Source of the DNA: Terriglobia bacterium
Lineage (GTDB): Bacteria > Acidobacteriota > Terriglobia > Versatilivoradales > Versatilivoraceae
Reading direction: 5' to 3'
NCBI GenBank assembly: GCA_951813285.1
Contig: OX638355.1
Span: 2,046,653-2,110,652, forward strand
Length of the DNA stretch: 64,000 nucleotides
Numbering within the stretch: position 1 is the stretch's first letter; each line of letters begins with the position of its first letter. A program made the translations under genes and the position numbers. Positions 25,573-35,845 of this stretch are shown piece by piece. The notes under the pieces are model-generated. The model ran no database searches. It was not told where the DNA came from and worked only from the letters and a program-made list of their open reading frames with translations.

Positions 25573-25961
25573 CGGTACTTCTTCTCACGCTTGGCTCTGC
25601 GCTGTTCGTACTCGGCGCGCATGGCCGCGAATTCCCGGGCCTGGTCCGGATTCAACTGTTTGCGAATCCTCTGCGCCATCTGTTGGCGAATGGTTTCGAA
25701 CTGAGGCTTGACGCTTTTGTGCAGACTGCCGAACTGCTGGTGGGATTCATCCAGTATGGCTTGAACTTGCGTCCTCTGCTCAGCGGAAAGGTCAAGCCGT
25801 TTCTGTAGCTTCTCAATGAAGGGTCCGCGGGAGTGGTGGTGGGGTCCCCTGGCGGAAATCGACCGAAGAACGGTCCGGCTGAGCGAGGCGCCGGCCAGCG
25901 CCCCCAACAGGAAGACAACCGCAATGACCACCAGGGCCTTGAACTTAGAAAGATTCATCAT
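25569..25961 (-). CDS. Spy/CpxP-like periplasmic LTXXQ-type protein
   Basis: About 130 residues. Several ATGs cluster at 25958-25970; 25961 has GGTGG at a suitable distance. An N-terminal TM/signal (FKALVVIAVVFLLGALAGA) is followed by an all-helical domain with LDLSAEQRTQVQAIL and LNPDQAREF, the LTxxQ-type signature of Spy/CpxP stress chaperones and metal-resistance proteins. It overlaps the end of the anti-sigma gene and is coupled to the methyltransferase downstream. Probably a periplasmic chaperone or sensor of envelope stress. Confidence 0.78.
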   Translation of the reverse strand: MMNLSKFKALVVIAVVFLLGALAGASLSRTVLRSISARGPHHHSRGPFIEKLQKRLDLSAEQRTQVQAILDESHQQFGSLHKSVKPQFETIRQQMAQRIRKQLNPDQAREFAAMRAEYEQRRAKREKKYR

Positions 25962-26472
25962 AGTCATCATCCACCGCGATTCCGATCGCGGGGTCTCCCA
26001 TCAATGTTCGGACGGCCAGGTTCGGATCTCCGACAACGGCTTCCGAGAAGATGGCTTCCGTCACTCCGTCTTGCTGCTCCGAGTAGGATTCGAGCAGGGG
26101 ATCTTCCCAGGCGGCAAGGGTCGGTGCTTCCGAGGGTCCTTGAAGGAAAGCCATGGCTCCCAGGAGAATCGTCAGAAGCGCCATCACCGGGATGGCTTTC
26201 AGGGCCACGGCACGAAGTGGCAGCCAGAAGAGGTAGACTTCCCGGTGGCTCTCCAGGCGCCTTGCCAGCCTCCGGGCAAATCCTGGAGACGGTTCCGGAT
26301 GGTCGGTCAGCCTGATCTTCCGCATCAGCGCCCGGATCCACCCCAGGGCGCGCAGGTGCCGGTTGCAGGCGGAACAATCCGCCAGGTGCCGCTCAACCAC
26401 TTGCCTTTGTTCCGGCGACAGCTTGGATTCGGCAAACTCTTCCAACTGAGACCGGACTGTTCGATGGCCCAT
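25945..26472 (-). CDS. Anti-sigma factor with zinc-finger-like N-terminus
   Basis: 175 residues from ATG 26472 (MGHRTVRSQLEEF), 4 nt after the sigma gene stop. A putative zinc-binding anti-sigma motif is visible in VERHLADCSACNRHL (HxxxCxxC). A single TM (AIPVMALLTILLGAMAFL) places the C-terminus in the periplasm. This is the normal architecture of an RseA/ZAS-type regulator holding the cognate ECF sigma factor at the membrane. The acidic tail (DDDYDESF) is unusual. It overlaps the Spy-like gene by 17 nt. Confidence 0.85.
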   Translation of the reverse strand: MGHRTVRSQLEEFAESKLSPEQRQVVERHLADCSACNRHLRALGWIRALMRKIRLTDHPEPSPGFARRLARRLESHREVYLFWLPLRAVALKAIPVMALLTILLGAMAFLQGPSEAPTLAAWEDPLLESYSEQQDGVTEAIFSEAVVGDPNLAVRTLMGDPAIGIAVDDDYDESF

Positions 26473-26476
26473 TTGG

Positions 26477-27058
26477 CTACTTCCCCCGAGGGAGCCTCCC
26501 CTTCTCATAGGCACGCCGCAATTGGTGGCGCGCTCGGAACAACCTCAGCTTTACGGCGTTCTTGGAAATCTTGAAGACACCCGCCAAATCCTCGATCGAG
26601 AAGTCCTCCATCTCCTTCAGCACCAGCAGCATGCGATCGCCAGGCGGCAGCAGGCTCAGCAAGCGGTCCGCGATTTCCCGCATTTCCACGATCTTCCCGA
26701 TATCGGGGGGCCTGGATTCGGTGAGCGACGGCAGACTTTCAAAGACCGAGGCCTCGGTTTCCGAAAGATCGGAATAGTTGATTTGAGGGGTGCGCTTGCG
26801 CTTTCGCAAATGGTCATAACACTGGTTGACTACGATGCGGTAGAGCCATGCCTGAAAGGAGGAATCCAAACGAAATTGAGGTAGCGAAAAGTACAGCTTG
26901 GTGAAAACCTCCTGCGCGACGTCTTCCACCTCCTCCGGCGATCTAAGGACCTGGTAGATCAGACCGAACACCCTTTGCTGGCAACTGGCAACCAGTTCTT
27001 CGAAGGCTTGCACATCGCCTTGCTGGCTGCGTCGAACCAGTTCGGTCTGCGGCGTCAT
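26477..27058 (-). CDS. ECF RNA polymerase sigma factor (RpoE-like)
   Basis: 193 residues from ATG 27058 (MTPQTELVRRSQQGD); an upstream ATG at 27103 would add 15 residues and has a poorer ribosome-binding site. Region 2 is clear (EDVAQEVFTKLYFSLPQF and FQAWLYRIVVNQCYDHLRKR), as is the region 4 helix-turn-helix (FSIEDLAGVFKISKNAVKLR). It probably directs its own operon, which contains a membrane anti-sigma, a Spy-like protein and a methyltransferase, pointing to envelope stress. Confidence 0.92.
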   Translation of the reverse strand: MTPQTELVRRSQQGDVQAFEELVASCQQRVFGLIYQVLRSPEEVEDVAQEVFTKLYFSLPQFRLDSSFQAWLYRIVVNQCYDHLRKRKRTPQINYSDLSETEASVFESLPSLTESRPPDIGKIVEMREIADRLLSLLPPGDRMLLVLKEMEDFSIEDLAGVFKISKNAVKLRLFRARHQLRRAYEKGRLPRGK

Positions 27059-27336
27059 CGTCCCGGTGTTCCTACCCGCAGCCCGGCGGTTTGTGTCATA
27101 CATTTACAACGAAGGCCTGGCTGCTTCGGTTTCTATTTTTTGATGACATCCGGCCCGTCTGCAGAGCCGGCTTATGGAATGGACACAAATCCCGGTGCCC
27201 GACCGATGGAAGCCCCGATGGGCTCCCAAGCCATCGGCGGCGTGGTCGTTACGATTATGACGGTTCCGGAGAGGAACTGAAAGCGGCAGTACCGGGTAGC
27301 GTAGATTTCACCACCGGTTTGGAAAACTTGGCGTCC

Positions 27337-27701
27337 GCCCCCCTCCGCATCGGCCTTTGCCTGCGGCTCGGCTTCTGCGACTCCCCCACCGCAACCGACG
27401 CACGCCGGCGGTTACCGCTACGGCGCACAAGATCTCGCCTGTGGCTCGCCTTGTGCGAACCCCCCTCCGCATCAGCCTTCGCCATTCGGCTCGACTGCGA
27501 CTCCCCCTCAAGGGGGGAGTGATACCCGTGTTATGAAGAGGGAACGGAGTTAATGCGTTAGACCGGGAACATGGTTTACATCCTGCCCAGGAATCGGGCA
27601 AGAAGCCCCGTGCAGGCCCCAAGTATCACTCCCCCCTTGAGGGGGAGTCGGAGAGACAAGGGCGCAGCCCGCAGTCGATCCGGAAGGGGGCAAACGCGGC
27701 G
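27337..27701 (+). repeat. BIME/MITE-like palindromic element, copy B
   Basis: Same orientation and order as copy A. The core 27499-27649 (151 bp) has perfect 25-bp inverted ends at 27499-27523 and 27625-27649, identical in sequence to those of copy A. The flanking CACAAGATCTCGCCT and GTTACCGCTACGGCG segments are also shared with copy A, so similarity extends well outside the inverted ends. Confidence 0.85.
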
Positions 27702-27796
27702 CCCCGAAAGTGACGATCGCCGGCACCCGCAGCCGCGTAGGCGGAGAATCAGGTGCGCCCTTCGGGAACGCAGTGCCCGTCCACGTAATATTCCCC

Positions 27797-27837
27797 TTGA
27801 CAATATATGGACAGATGTCTATATTGACGTTTGTCCG
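27797..27837 (+). promoter_or_regulatory. lexA promoter overlapped by a palindromic operator candidate
   Basis: TTGACA (27797-27802), a 17-nt spacer and TATATT (27820-27825) form a near-consensus promoter. Across spacer and -10 lies an imperfect palindrome at 27805-27824: ATAT, one base, GACA, two bases, TGTC, one base, ATAT (8 of 10 base pairs complementary). A second GAC-N4-GTC sits at 27826-27835, 16 bp further on. A repressor here would block RNA polymerase, as expected for LexA autoregulation. The motif differs from the E. coli (CTGT-N8-ACAG) and Bacillus (GAAC-N4-GTTC) boxes. Confidence 0.6.
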
Positions 27838-27942
27838 TATCCGGGTTTGACGTCGGCTGCGGCCACCCGAGCTCGCGGTCGGCCGGACCGAGGTGGCGGC
27901 TGGGGCTTCGAGGCGGGCGCCGGCCGTCAGGAGGGCAGGCTT

Positions 27943-28551
27943 GTGAGAGCGTTAACCGAAAAGCAGCGTCGAGTGTACGAATTTATACACGATTACTGCA
28001 TCCGTCAGGGATTGCCTCCCTCGGTGAGAGAGGTGGCCCGGGCGCTGGGAAAGTCAGCTCAGGCCATCCAGCAACATATCGAGGTCCTGCGGGCCAAGGG
28101 ATACCTGGATCACCAGCCGTCCAAGTCGCGGGCCAACGTGCCCCGAGGCGGGGTGACCGGGAATGAACGGGCGGTGGAACTGCCTTTGCTGGGGCGCATT
28201 CAGGCCGGCCTGCCCATTCTGGCCGAGGAGAACCGGGAGGGGACGGTTCCTTTGCCACGGGATTGGGTCGGGGACGAGACCGTATTCCTGCTGAAAGTGG
28301 AAGGCGACAGCATGATCGGCGCTCACATTCTGCCGTCGGATATGGTTCTGGTCAGAAAACAGCCCACGGCCGAAAACGGAGAGATTGTGGTCGCTCGGGT
28401 CGACGGGGACGAGGCCACGCTGAAGCGTTTCTATCGATCGGACGGAAAGATTCGTCTGAAGCCGGAAAACCCCCGCTACCAGGTCATCGAACTGGAGGCG
28501 GAAGAGGTTGAAATCGTCGGCAAGGTGATCGGAGTCTTTAGACGGTTCTAG
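27943..28551 (+). CDS. lexA: LexA repressor
   Basis: 202 residues from GTG 27943, with CAGGAGGG upstream; longer frames run back into the repeat. The N-terminal winged helix-turn-helix includes SVREVARALGKSAQAIQQHI. The self-cleavage site is Ala88-Gly89 in RIQAGLPI, and the Ser/Lys dyad is Ser123 (GDSMIGAHI) and Lys161 (EATLKRFY). LexA represses the SOS regulon and cleaves itself when RecA is activated. A promoter with an overlapping palindrome lies about 110 nt upstream. Length is that of a standard LexA. Confidence 0.96.
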   Translation: MRALTEKQRRVYEFIHDYCIRQGLPPSVREVARALGKSAQAIQQHIEVLRAKGYLDHQPSKSRANVPRGGVTGNERAVELPLLGRIQAGLPILAEENREGTVPLPRDWVGDETVFLLKVEGDSMIGAHILPSDMVLVRKQPTAENGEIVVARVDGDEATLKRFYRSDGKIRLKPENPRYQVIELEAEEVEIVGKVIGVFRRF

Positions 28552-28637
28552 CCCGCGTCCGGAGGGGCGCGGCAGATGAATTTCCACCCGGTCATTCAGA
28601 ATGATTTTTTTTGAGGAAAGAAATCCAGGAGGTTGTC

Positions 28638-29048
28638 ATGGAACTGACACTGCCGGTCGAGACGGGTGAATGGCTGGAACGATTTCGAGACAGGGTCCAC
28701 AGAGAGCGTCGGATCCTTGGGATGCTGATCGCCTGGGGGTTTGCCGGAGCGGCCTTCGACATTCACCGCGATATTCAGGCCCGGCTGAAAAGCATTCGGG
28801 AGACCCAGGCGCCGTCTCGATATTCCCGGACCCTGGGTGTTTCCGACCGGCTGGGACGCGAGATTCGCCGGATTCTCCGCAGCCACTACCTGGCGGGACT
28901 CGCTGGTCCCCGGGCAGGGCAGAACCGCCGACTTCTCCAGGGTGACTACCTGAACGGGTTCGAGAAGACGACCTCCCATTTGATTCAACTCTATGGTCCG
29001 CATTGGGGAGAGTCGCCGGCCATCTCCGCGGACGAGAAAGCGGCCTGA
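28638..29048 (+). CDS. Hypothetical protein downstream of lexA
   Basis: 136 residues from ATG 28638, with an excellent AGGAGGTTGTC ribosome-binding site. Rich in Arg and Glu, with one mildly hydrophobic stretch (ILGMLIAWGFAGAAFDI, about residues 26-42). No motif was recognised. It starts 86 nt after lexA in the same direction and could share its transcript, which would make it a candidate member of the SOS response; that is inference from position only. Confidence 0.6.
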   Translation: MELTLPVETGEWLERFRDRVHRERRILGMLIAWGFAGAAFDIHRDIQARLKSIRETQAPSRYSRTLGVSDRLGREIRRILRSHYLAGLAGPRAGQNRRLLQGDYLNGFEKTTSHLIQLYGPHWGESPAISADEKAA

Positions 29049-29180
29049 CCGAACATACCTGGAAAGGCTGGTGTGGATGCAGCCCGCCGCCGGCCTCGCT
29101 CCCTCTGCAGTCAGTTTACCCGTGGTCCCCTTCTGGCGTAGAATGGCTCCGGTCGCGCCCTCCCTCCCGTTCCGGTGCCG

Positions 29181-29312
29181 ATGATTGAGCTGAGCCAACC
29201 CGCGCAGTGCCTGTTCTGTCCTCAGAGGCGCAGGGTCGCGCTGATCATGAAAATCGTATTGGCTGTCAGCGCGGCTCTGATCGCCGGAGTACTTCTGTTT
29301 CTCATGTCATGA
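29181..29312 (+). CDS. Small 43-residue membrane protein coupled to the Smr gene
   Basis: ATG 29181 to TGA 29312. The N-terminus has a CLFC pair and basic residues, followed by one TM (IVLAVSAALIAGVLLFLM). Its TGA overlaps the ATG of the Smr gene as ATGA (29309-29312), a standard sign of translational coupling, which is the main reason to believe it is real. The ribosome-binding site is weak. Confidence 0.5.
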   Translation: MIELSQPAQCLFCPQRRRVALIMKIVLAVSAALIAGVLLFLMS

Positions 29313-29977
29313 AGACGCCCGCTTATCGAGCCTTCAAGTCATTTGCCGGGTTGGCTCGGATTCGTCCGCGATCCCCGGCGGTGGTCCCGGAAGAGCCCAA
29401 GGCTCCGGAAGAGCCCAAGGCCCCGACTGGATTGCCCGAGACCCTCAGCGACGATCAACTGTTCGCCCTATCCATGCGGGAGGTGGTTCCCCTGGGTTGG
29501 AGTTCCGCTCCATCCCGGCCGACTCCGGTGCTCGAGATCCCGGATCCCATTGACGACGAGGAGGAAGGGTTGTGTTTGTTGCAGGAGTTTGTCTCCGGGA
29601 AAGGCCGTTTCGACTTGACCATGAGTGGAGAATACCTGGAGGGGACGCCGCATCCCGAGGGCCGCCGCTGGATCGGGGGCTTGAGAAAGGGGCGCTTTTC
29701 AGTGCAGGCTCACCTGGATCTCCACGGACTGGTCGCCAGCGAGGCCAGGAAGGCATTTGAGGCTTTCATCCATTCCAGCCTCAAGCAGGGCCATGGTTGC
29801 GTACGCGTGGTTCACGGGCGGGGAAAGCATTCGCGGGAAGGTCGGCCCACATTGAAGGAAAGGTTGTCGAAATGGCTGGATACGCGGCGCATGAGCCGTC
29901 ACGTCATCGCCTATGCAACGGCTCGTCTCGCAGACGGAGGTGGCGGAGCCCTCTATATTCTCTTGCGGCGCCGCTGA
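29309..29977 (+). CDS. Smr-domain (MutS2-type) endonuclease family protein
   Basis: 222 residues from ATG 29309; a longer frame from 29207 overlaps the small membrane-protein gene. The first 130 residues are a Pro/Glu-rich linker. The C-terminal Smr domain (about 135-220) has the LDLHG motif, the loop VRVVHGRGKHS and a final ALYILLRR strand. Stand-alone Smr proteins nick branched or structured nucleic acids or act on stalled ribosomes in some bacteria. The partner here is unknown. Confidence 0.85.
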   Translation: MKTPAYRAFKSFAGLARIRPRSPAVVPEEPKAPEEPKAPTGLPETLSDDQLFALSMREVVPLGWSSAPSRPTPVLEIPDPIDDEEEGLCLLQEFVSGKGRFDLTMSGEYLEGTPHPEGRRWIGGLRKGRFSVQAHLDLHGLVASEARKAFEAFIHSSLKQGHGCVRVVHGRGKHSREGRPTLKERLSKWLDTRRMSRHVIAYATARLADGGGGALYILLRRR

Positions 29978-30023
29978 TCCGGCCCGTCGCAGGGAACGGG
30001 GGGCGCTAACCACGAGGCGCTGG

Positions 30024-30530
30024 TCTGAAACAAAAGAAAAAAAGACAAAAAAGAGGAATCCACGAAGGGCCACGAAGGACGACGAAGGGCCACCAAGGCG
30101 TTGAGGTTAACCGCGATGGGATACCAAGGTCACGAAGGGATGGTCGCTTTCCGATTGTTTCACTCTTGTATGATCCGGACGACAGGGCGGGGGCGACACT
30201 TGTTAGCAATTGATAATCCCCGGGCGAACGCCCCGGCGACCCATTGAGCCGCGGAGCGGCGGCAGCAGGTAGCCGTGGGCGTGAGCCCATGGAAAGGGGT
30301 AGCCCAGGTCGAGCCGCGAAGGCGGCGACAGCAGAGGGCCGAAAGCGCGAGGCCCCGGAGACCGGCTCTCCTGAGACAAAAGAAAAAAGAGGAATCCACG
30401 AAGGGACAAGAAGGACGACGAAGGGTCACCAAGGCGTTGAGGTTAACCGCGACGGGATACCAAGGTCACGAAGGGATGGTCGCTTTCCGATTGTTTCACT
30501 CTTGTATGATCCGCACGGCCGGGCCCTCAC
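30024..30530. repeat. Composite intergenic repeat with two CACGAAGG blocks
   Basis: Order: CTGAAACAAAAGAAAAAAAG, a CACGAAGG block (30060-30178), CTTGTTAGCAATTGATAATC, the CCCCGGGCGAACG hairpin, the GAGCCGCGGAGCGGC module (30246-30340), then a second A-rich plus CACGAAGG block (30374-30514). The two CACGAAGG blocks are about 125 nt long and nearly identical. It fills most of the gap between the Smr gene and ilvD. No coding potential. Confidence 0.75.
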
Positions 30531-30581
30531 CCCAATTCCGGCAGTTTCGGCGGGGAATTCTCGTAATTCTGGAGGTATTGC

Positions 30582-32260
<1,679 letters not shown>

Positions 32261-32264
<4 letters not shown>

Positions 32265-32458
32265 CCCGAAGGTTCCTTCTCTGAGTGGAGGGATCGCCGG
32301 CGGGGGCAGGCCGCGCAGGTGAGAGACTCTCCTTTGGAGTCGAACAGGTCGGGGCCTCCGCATGAGCCGCGCAGGCAGGGTCTCTTGAAGAAAAGACCCA
32401 CCGCCATAAGGACCATGACCAGGCCGATCACAACCAGCGTGACTAGGAAAAGACTCAC
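32261..32458 (-). CDS. nqrM: Na+-NQR maturation factor NqrM
   Basis: 65 residues with a GTG start at 32458. One N-terminal TM ([20 protein letters not shown]) is followed by the invariant RGSCGG motif and a C-terminal Cys pair (CAAC), as in NqrM/DUF539 proteins. NqrM is required to deliver iron to the membrane Fe site of the NqrD/NqrE subunits. The GTG overlaps the apbE stop as GTGA (32455-32458). It is the final gene of the nqr run, where NqrM is commonly encoded. Confidence 0.9.
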
Positions 32459-33672
32459 GATCCACTCTCCCTTTCCGGGGTCAGATCTGTCCCTGTAACA
32501 GGCTTGGCCCGCAGAAGACGCTGAAAGGCGGGTGTCTCCATCTCTCGGAAAGATCCCTCACGGGTCCGCACCAGAAAAAGCGCTGCCAGATCCTGCTCGG
32601 CTGCCAGGCGATAGCCGTCCTCTTCCCCCAAAACCATCAGGGCGGTGGCATAGCCGTCGGCCCGCATGCAGGAGGAATCCACCACGCTGACTGAAGCCAG
32701 CTCGTGTTGGACCGGTCGGCCCGTTCTGGGATCGATGGTGTGGGAGAGGTGTCCCCCCTCCGCCCGGTGAAAATTGCGGTAGTCTCCGGAGGTGGCAAGG
32801 GCCAGGTTCTCCAGGGGAAGAATCCGCTGGAAAGCGCTGCTGACGGATACGGGTTTCTCGATCGCGATCCTCCAGGGGTTTCCGCCGGCATTGCGGCCGC
32901 TGGTTCGTACCTCGCCTCCCAGTTCCACCATGTGCCTGACAAGTTTCATTTCGGCCAGGACTTCCGAGAGTCGATCGACGGCATAGCCCTTGGCGATTGC
33001 CGACAGGTCCAGGTAGAGGGCCGGGTCGCCCTTGCGAATCGTGGAAGTCCGGGGATCCAGTTCAATTTTGACCCAACCGCTCCGCAACTTCAACTGCTCG
33101 ATCTCCACGTCCGTGGGCAGGGCTGCCGGGTGAGGCGCAGGTCCGAACCCCCAGGCGTTCACCAGGGGGCCGACCGTAATGTCGAAGGCTCCCCCGGTCA
33201 TCCGGCTGATTCTCAGGGCCTCGGTCAGCACCGTGAAGGTTTCCCGGGATAGCGGGTGGGGGGTAGTTTCCCGCGAGCGGTTCAGGCGGGAGATTTCGGA
33301 AGCCTCCCGGTAGGTCGACATCTTTCCGTCGATGTCCTGCAACTGCCCCTGAATGGCCTCCCGCACCAGCTCCTGCTGTGGCTCCGGCAGCAGGGAGGCT
33401 ACCACCTTCACCTCGAACGTGGTTCCCATGCTGCTGCCCTGGAAGCGGTATTCCCGGGTGGGGTCGGCTGGATGACATCCCGTCGCGGCTGGTAGCAGAA
33501 CCAGCAGGAGACAGGCGGCCGCCGATCCGGGACGCCGCGTTTGCCCCCCTCCGGCTCGACTGCGGGCTCCGCTAACGGGACGCCGCGTTGACCCCCCACC
33601 GGCGCGACTGCGGGCTGCGCCCTTGTCTTGCCGACTCCCCCTCAAGGGGGGAGTGATACTTGAGGCTCGCAT
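32455..33672 (-). CDS. apbE: FAD:protein FMN transferase ApbE (lipoprotein), start inside a repeat
   Basis: The ApbE domain is complete: FQGSSMGTTFEVKV, GKMSTYREASEISRLNRS, GGAFDITVGPLVNAWGF, DLSAIAKGYAVDRL and the metal/flavin region HTIDPRTGRPV. It attaches FMN covalently to Thr residues of NqrB and NqrC. A lipobox (LLPAATGC) ends a short hydrophobic stretch. No usual start codon lies just upstream of it. The in-frame starts (TTG 33645, ATG 33672, ATG 33711) are all within repeat copy C, so repeat-derived codons seem to supply the n-region. 33672 is a best guess. Confidence 0.85.
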   Translation of the reverse strand: MRASSITPPLRGSRQDKGAARSRAGGGSTRRPVSGARSRAGGGQTRRPGSAAACLLLVLLPAATGCHPADPTREYRFQGSSMGTTFEVKVVASLLPEPQQELVREAIQGQLQDIDGKMSTYREASEISRLNRSRETTPHPLSRETFTVLTEALRISRMTGGAFDITVGPLVNAWGFGPAPHPAALPTDVEIEQLKLRSGWVKIELDPRTSTIRKGDPALYLDLSAIAKGYAVDRLSEVLAEMKLVRHMVELGGEVRTSGRNAGGNPWRIAIEKPVSVSSAFQRILPLENLALATSGDYRNFHRAEGGHLSHTIDPRTGRPVQHELASVSVVDSSCMRADGYATALMVLGEEDGYRLAAEQDLAALFLVRTREGSFREMETPAFQRLLRAKPVTGTDLTPERESGS

Positions 33673-33858
33673 GGGGCGCCTTGCCCGATTCGCGGGCATG
33701 ATGTAAACCATGTTCCCGGTCCAATGTGTAAACGCCGTTCCCGGTTAGTGCCCGTGTATCACTCCCCCCTTGAGGGGGAGTCGCAGCCGAGCCGAATGGC
33801 GAAGGCTGATGCGGAGGGGGGTTCGCACAAGGTCAGTTGCCAGGCGAGGTCTTGTGCG
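33530..33858 (-). repeat. BIME/MITE-like palindromic element, copy C (reversed)
   Basis: The reverse orientation of copies A and B. The core 33633-33782 (150 bp) has perfect 25-bp inverted ends at 33633-33657 and 33758-33782, again with the same sequence as in A and B. The shared right flank is present twice (near 33535-33575 and 33580-33625). It lies between nqrF and apbE and extends into the apbE reading frame. Confidence 0.85.
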
Positions 33859-33928
33859 CCGAGGGGCGGATACCATGCTGCCAGGCTGCGCCCGGCGGCC
33901 ACGCCAGGTCGCTTCCGCATCCTCCGGC

Positions 33929-35155
33929 CTAACCGCCGAAGTCGTCGAAGGCTATGTTTTCCGGCTCTACCCCCAGGTCATCCAGCATCTTGAAGCAGGC
34001 GTTCATCATCGGGGGGGGGCCACAGATATAGTACTCGATGTCTTCCGGGGCGGGGTGGTCCTTGAGGTAGTTGTCGTAGAGGACCTGATGGATGAAGCCG
34101 GTATACCCGGTCCACTGGTCCTCGGGCAGGGGTTCCGACAAGGCCAGGTGCCACTTGAAGTTGGAATTTTCGGCCTGAATCTGGTTGAAGTCATCGATGT
34201 AAAAGGCCTCGCGGAGGCTGCGAGCCCCATACCAGAAGGTGACCTTGCGTTGGGTGCTCAAGCGGCGAAACTGATCGAAGATGTGGGAACGCATGGGAGC
34301 CATTCCGGCCCCGCCTCCGATGAAGACCATTTCCGCCTCGGTGTCCTTGGCGAAGAACTCGCCGAAAGGGCCTGAGATGGTGACTTCGTCGCCCGGCTTC
34401 AGACCGAAGGTGTAGGAGGACATCTTTCCCGGAGGCGTGCCCTTGGGGCTGCGAGGAGGCGGGGTGGCCACCCGGATGTTGAGCATGATGATCCCTTTTT
34501 CCTCCGGGTAGTTGGCCATGGAGTAGGCTCTGTCCACGGGCTCCTCCACGGTGGACTGGATCTCCCAGAGATTGAACCGGTCCCAGTCCTGGCGGAATTC
34601 ATCCTCGATTTCAAATTCCTTGTAATTGACGGTATGGGTAGGGCAGGTGATCTGGATGTAGCCTCCGGCGCGGAACGGCACCTCGTCCCCGGCAGGCAGC
34701 TCCAGGACCAGCTCCTTGATGAAGGTGGCCACGTTGTGGTTCGACCGCACTTTGCAGCGCCACTGGCGAACGCTGAAGACCTCGGGCGGGACACCGATCC
34801 TCAGGTCCTGTTTGACCTTGACCTGGCAGGAGAGCCGGCACCCTTCCCGAGCCTCCCTGCGGGTGATATGGGGGGGCTCGGTGGGCAACATGGCCCCGCC
34901 GCCGTCGAAGACGTCCACCTTGCATACGCCGCAGCTCCCCTTGCCCCCGCAGGCCGAAGGGATGAAGATCTTCCGGGCCGCCAAGGCGCCCAGCAGGGTC
35001 CCTCCCGCGGGTACCTGGATGGTGTTGTCGGCGTCGTCGTTGATCACGATGTTCACTTCGCCGCCGGCCACCAGCTTGCTCCTGGCGACCATCAACACCA
35101 CCACCAGCGAAAGGATGACCACGGTGAACATGATCACGCCCAGAATGACTGTCAT
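33929..35155 (-). CDS. nqrF: Na+-translocating NADH:quinone reductase subunit F
   Basis: 408 residues. An N-terminal TM is followed by a plant-type [2Fe-2S] ferredoxin domain ([14 protein letters not shown] and GCRLSCQV) and an FAD/NADH-binding reductase domain ([40 protein letters not shown]). It accepts electrons from NADH and passes them through FAD and 2Fe-2S into the complex. AGGAGGGACG precedes ATG 35155. It lies 66 nt after nqrE; repeat copy C follows. Confidence 0.97.
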   Translation of the reverse strand: MTVILGVIMFTVVILSLVVVLMVARSKLVAGGEVNIVINDDADNTIQVPAGGTLLGALAARKIFIPSACGGKGSCGVCKVDVFDGGGAMLPTEPPHITRREAREGCRLSCQVKVKQDLRIGVPPEVFSVRQWRCKVRSNHNVATFIKELVLELPAGDEVPFRAGGYIQITCPTHTVNYKEFEIEDEFRQDWDRFNLWEIQSTVEEPVDRAYSMANYPEEKGIIMLNIRVATPPPRSPKGTPPGKMSSYTFGLKPGDEVTISGPFGEFFAKDTEAEMVFIGGGAGMAPMRSHIFDQFRRLSTQRKVTFWYGARSLREAFYIDDFNQIQAENSNFKWHLALSEPLPEDQWTGYTGFIHQVLYDNYLKDHPAPEDIEYYICGPPPMMNACFKMLDDLGVEPENIAFDDFGG

Positions 35156-35221
35156 GAGGAAACGTCCCTCCTACCAAGCTCTACCGAATTTCAGCCTGCC
35201 TGGCCGGGGCCGGCCTGTCTT

Positions 35222-35839
35222 CTAAAGCTGAATGCCTCCGAAGGCCATGAACCCGATGGCCATCAGGCCGGTCAGGATAAAGGTCATGCCCAACCCCCTC
35301 AGCGCCGGGGGAACGTTGCTGTAGCGCATTCTTTCCCGGATCGACGCCAGGGCCACCACCGCCAGGAACCACCCGATCCCGGAACCCAGGCCGAAAACGA
35401 CGCTCTCACCGAAGTTGTAGTCCCTCTCCACCATGAAGAGCGAGGCGCCCAGAATGGCGCAGTTGACGGCGATCAGGGGCAGGAATACCCCCAGTGCCGC
35501 GTAGAGGGTGGGTACGAAGCGGTCCAGGGTCATTTCCACGATCTGGACCATGGCGGCAATGGTGCCGATGTAGCAAAGGAATCCCAGAAAGGAGAGGTCG
35601 TAGCCCGCCAAGTCGGGGTGGAGCCAGGAGAGAGCCCCGCCAGTGAGGGCGTAGTTGAACAGCAGGTTGTTGATCGGCACGGTCACCGTGAGCACGAAGA
35701 TCACCGCCAGCCCCAGGCCGATTGCGGTGTTGACTTTCTTGGATACCGCCAGAAAAGAGCACATGCCCAGAAAGAAGGCCAGGGCCATGTTCTCCACAAA
35801 AATCGTTTTGACCGCCAGTCCGAGGTAGTGTTCCAGCAT
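35222..35839 (-). CDS. nqrE: Na+-NQR subunit E
   Basis: 205 residues with six TM segments. Homologous to NqrD; conserved segments are [20 protein letters not shown] near residue 17 and [12 protein letters not shown] in the second half, each holding a Cys of the membrane Fe centre coordinated jointly with NqrD. It starts 6 nt after nqrD. Length matches the family. Confidence 0.97.
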   Translation of the reverse strand: MLEHYLGLAVKTIFVENMALAFFLGMCSFLAVSKKVNTAIGLGLAVIFVLTVTVPINNLLFNYALTGGALSWLHPDLAGYDLSFLGFLCYIGTIAAMVQIVEMTLDRFVPTLYAALGVFLPLIAVNCAILGASLFMVERDYNFGESVVFGLGSGIGWFLAVVALASIRERMRYSNVPPALRGLGMTFILTGLMAIGFMAFGGIQL

Positions 35840-35845
35840 GATGTC

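Larger units (their letters stand above)
27059..27942. other. Intergenic region between sigma operon and lexA
   Basis: 884 nt holding repeat copy B (27337-27701) and the lexA promoter/operator (27797-27837). Read on the minus strand there is a GGAACC near 27270-27275, a possible -35 for an ECF promoter, but no convincing -10 partner. No coding region is supported. Confidence 0.5.

Noticed and set aside
27240-27285. GGAACC as -35 of an ECF-sigma promoter upstream of the sigma gene
   Set aside because: No acceptable -10 element at the right spacing; kept only as a note in the intergenic entry.
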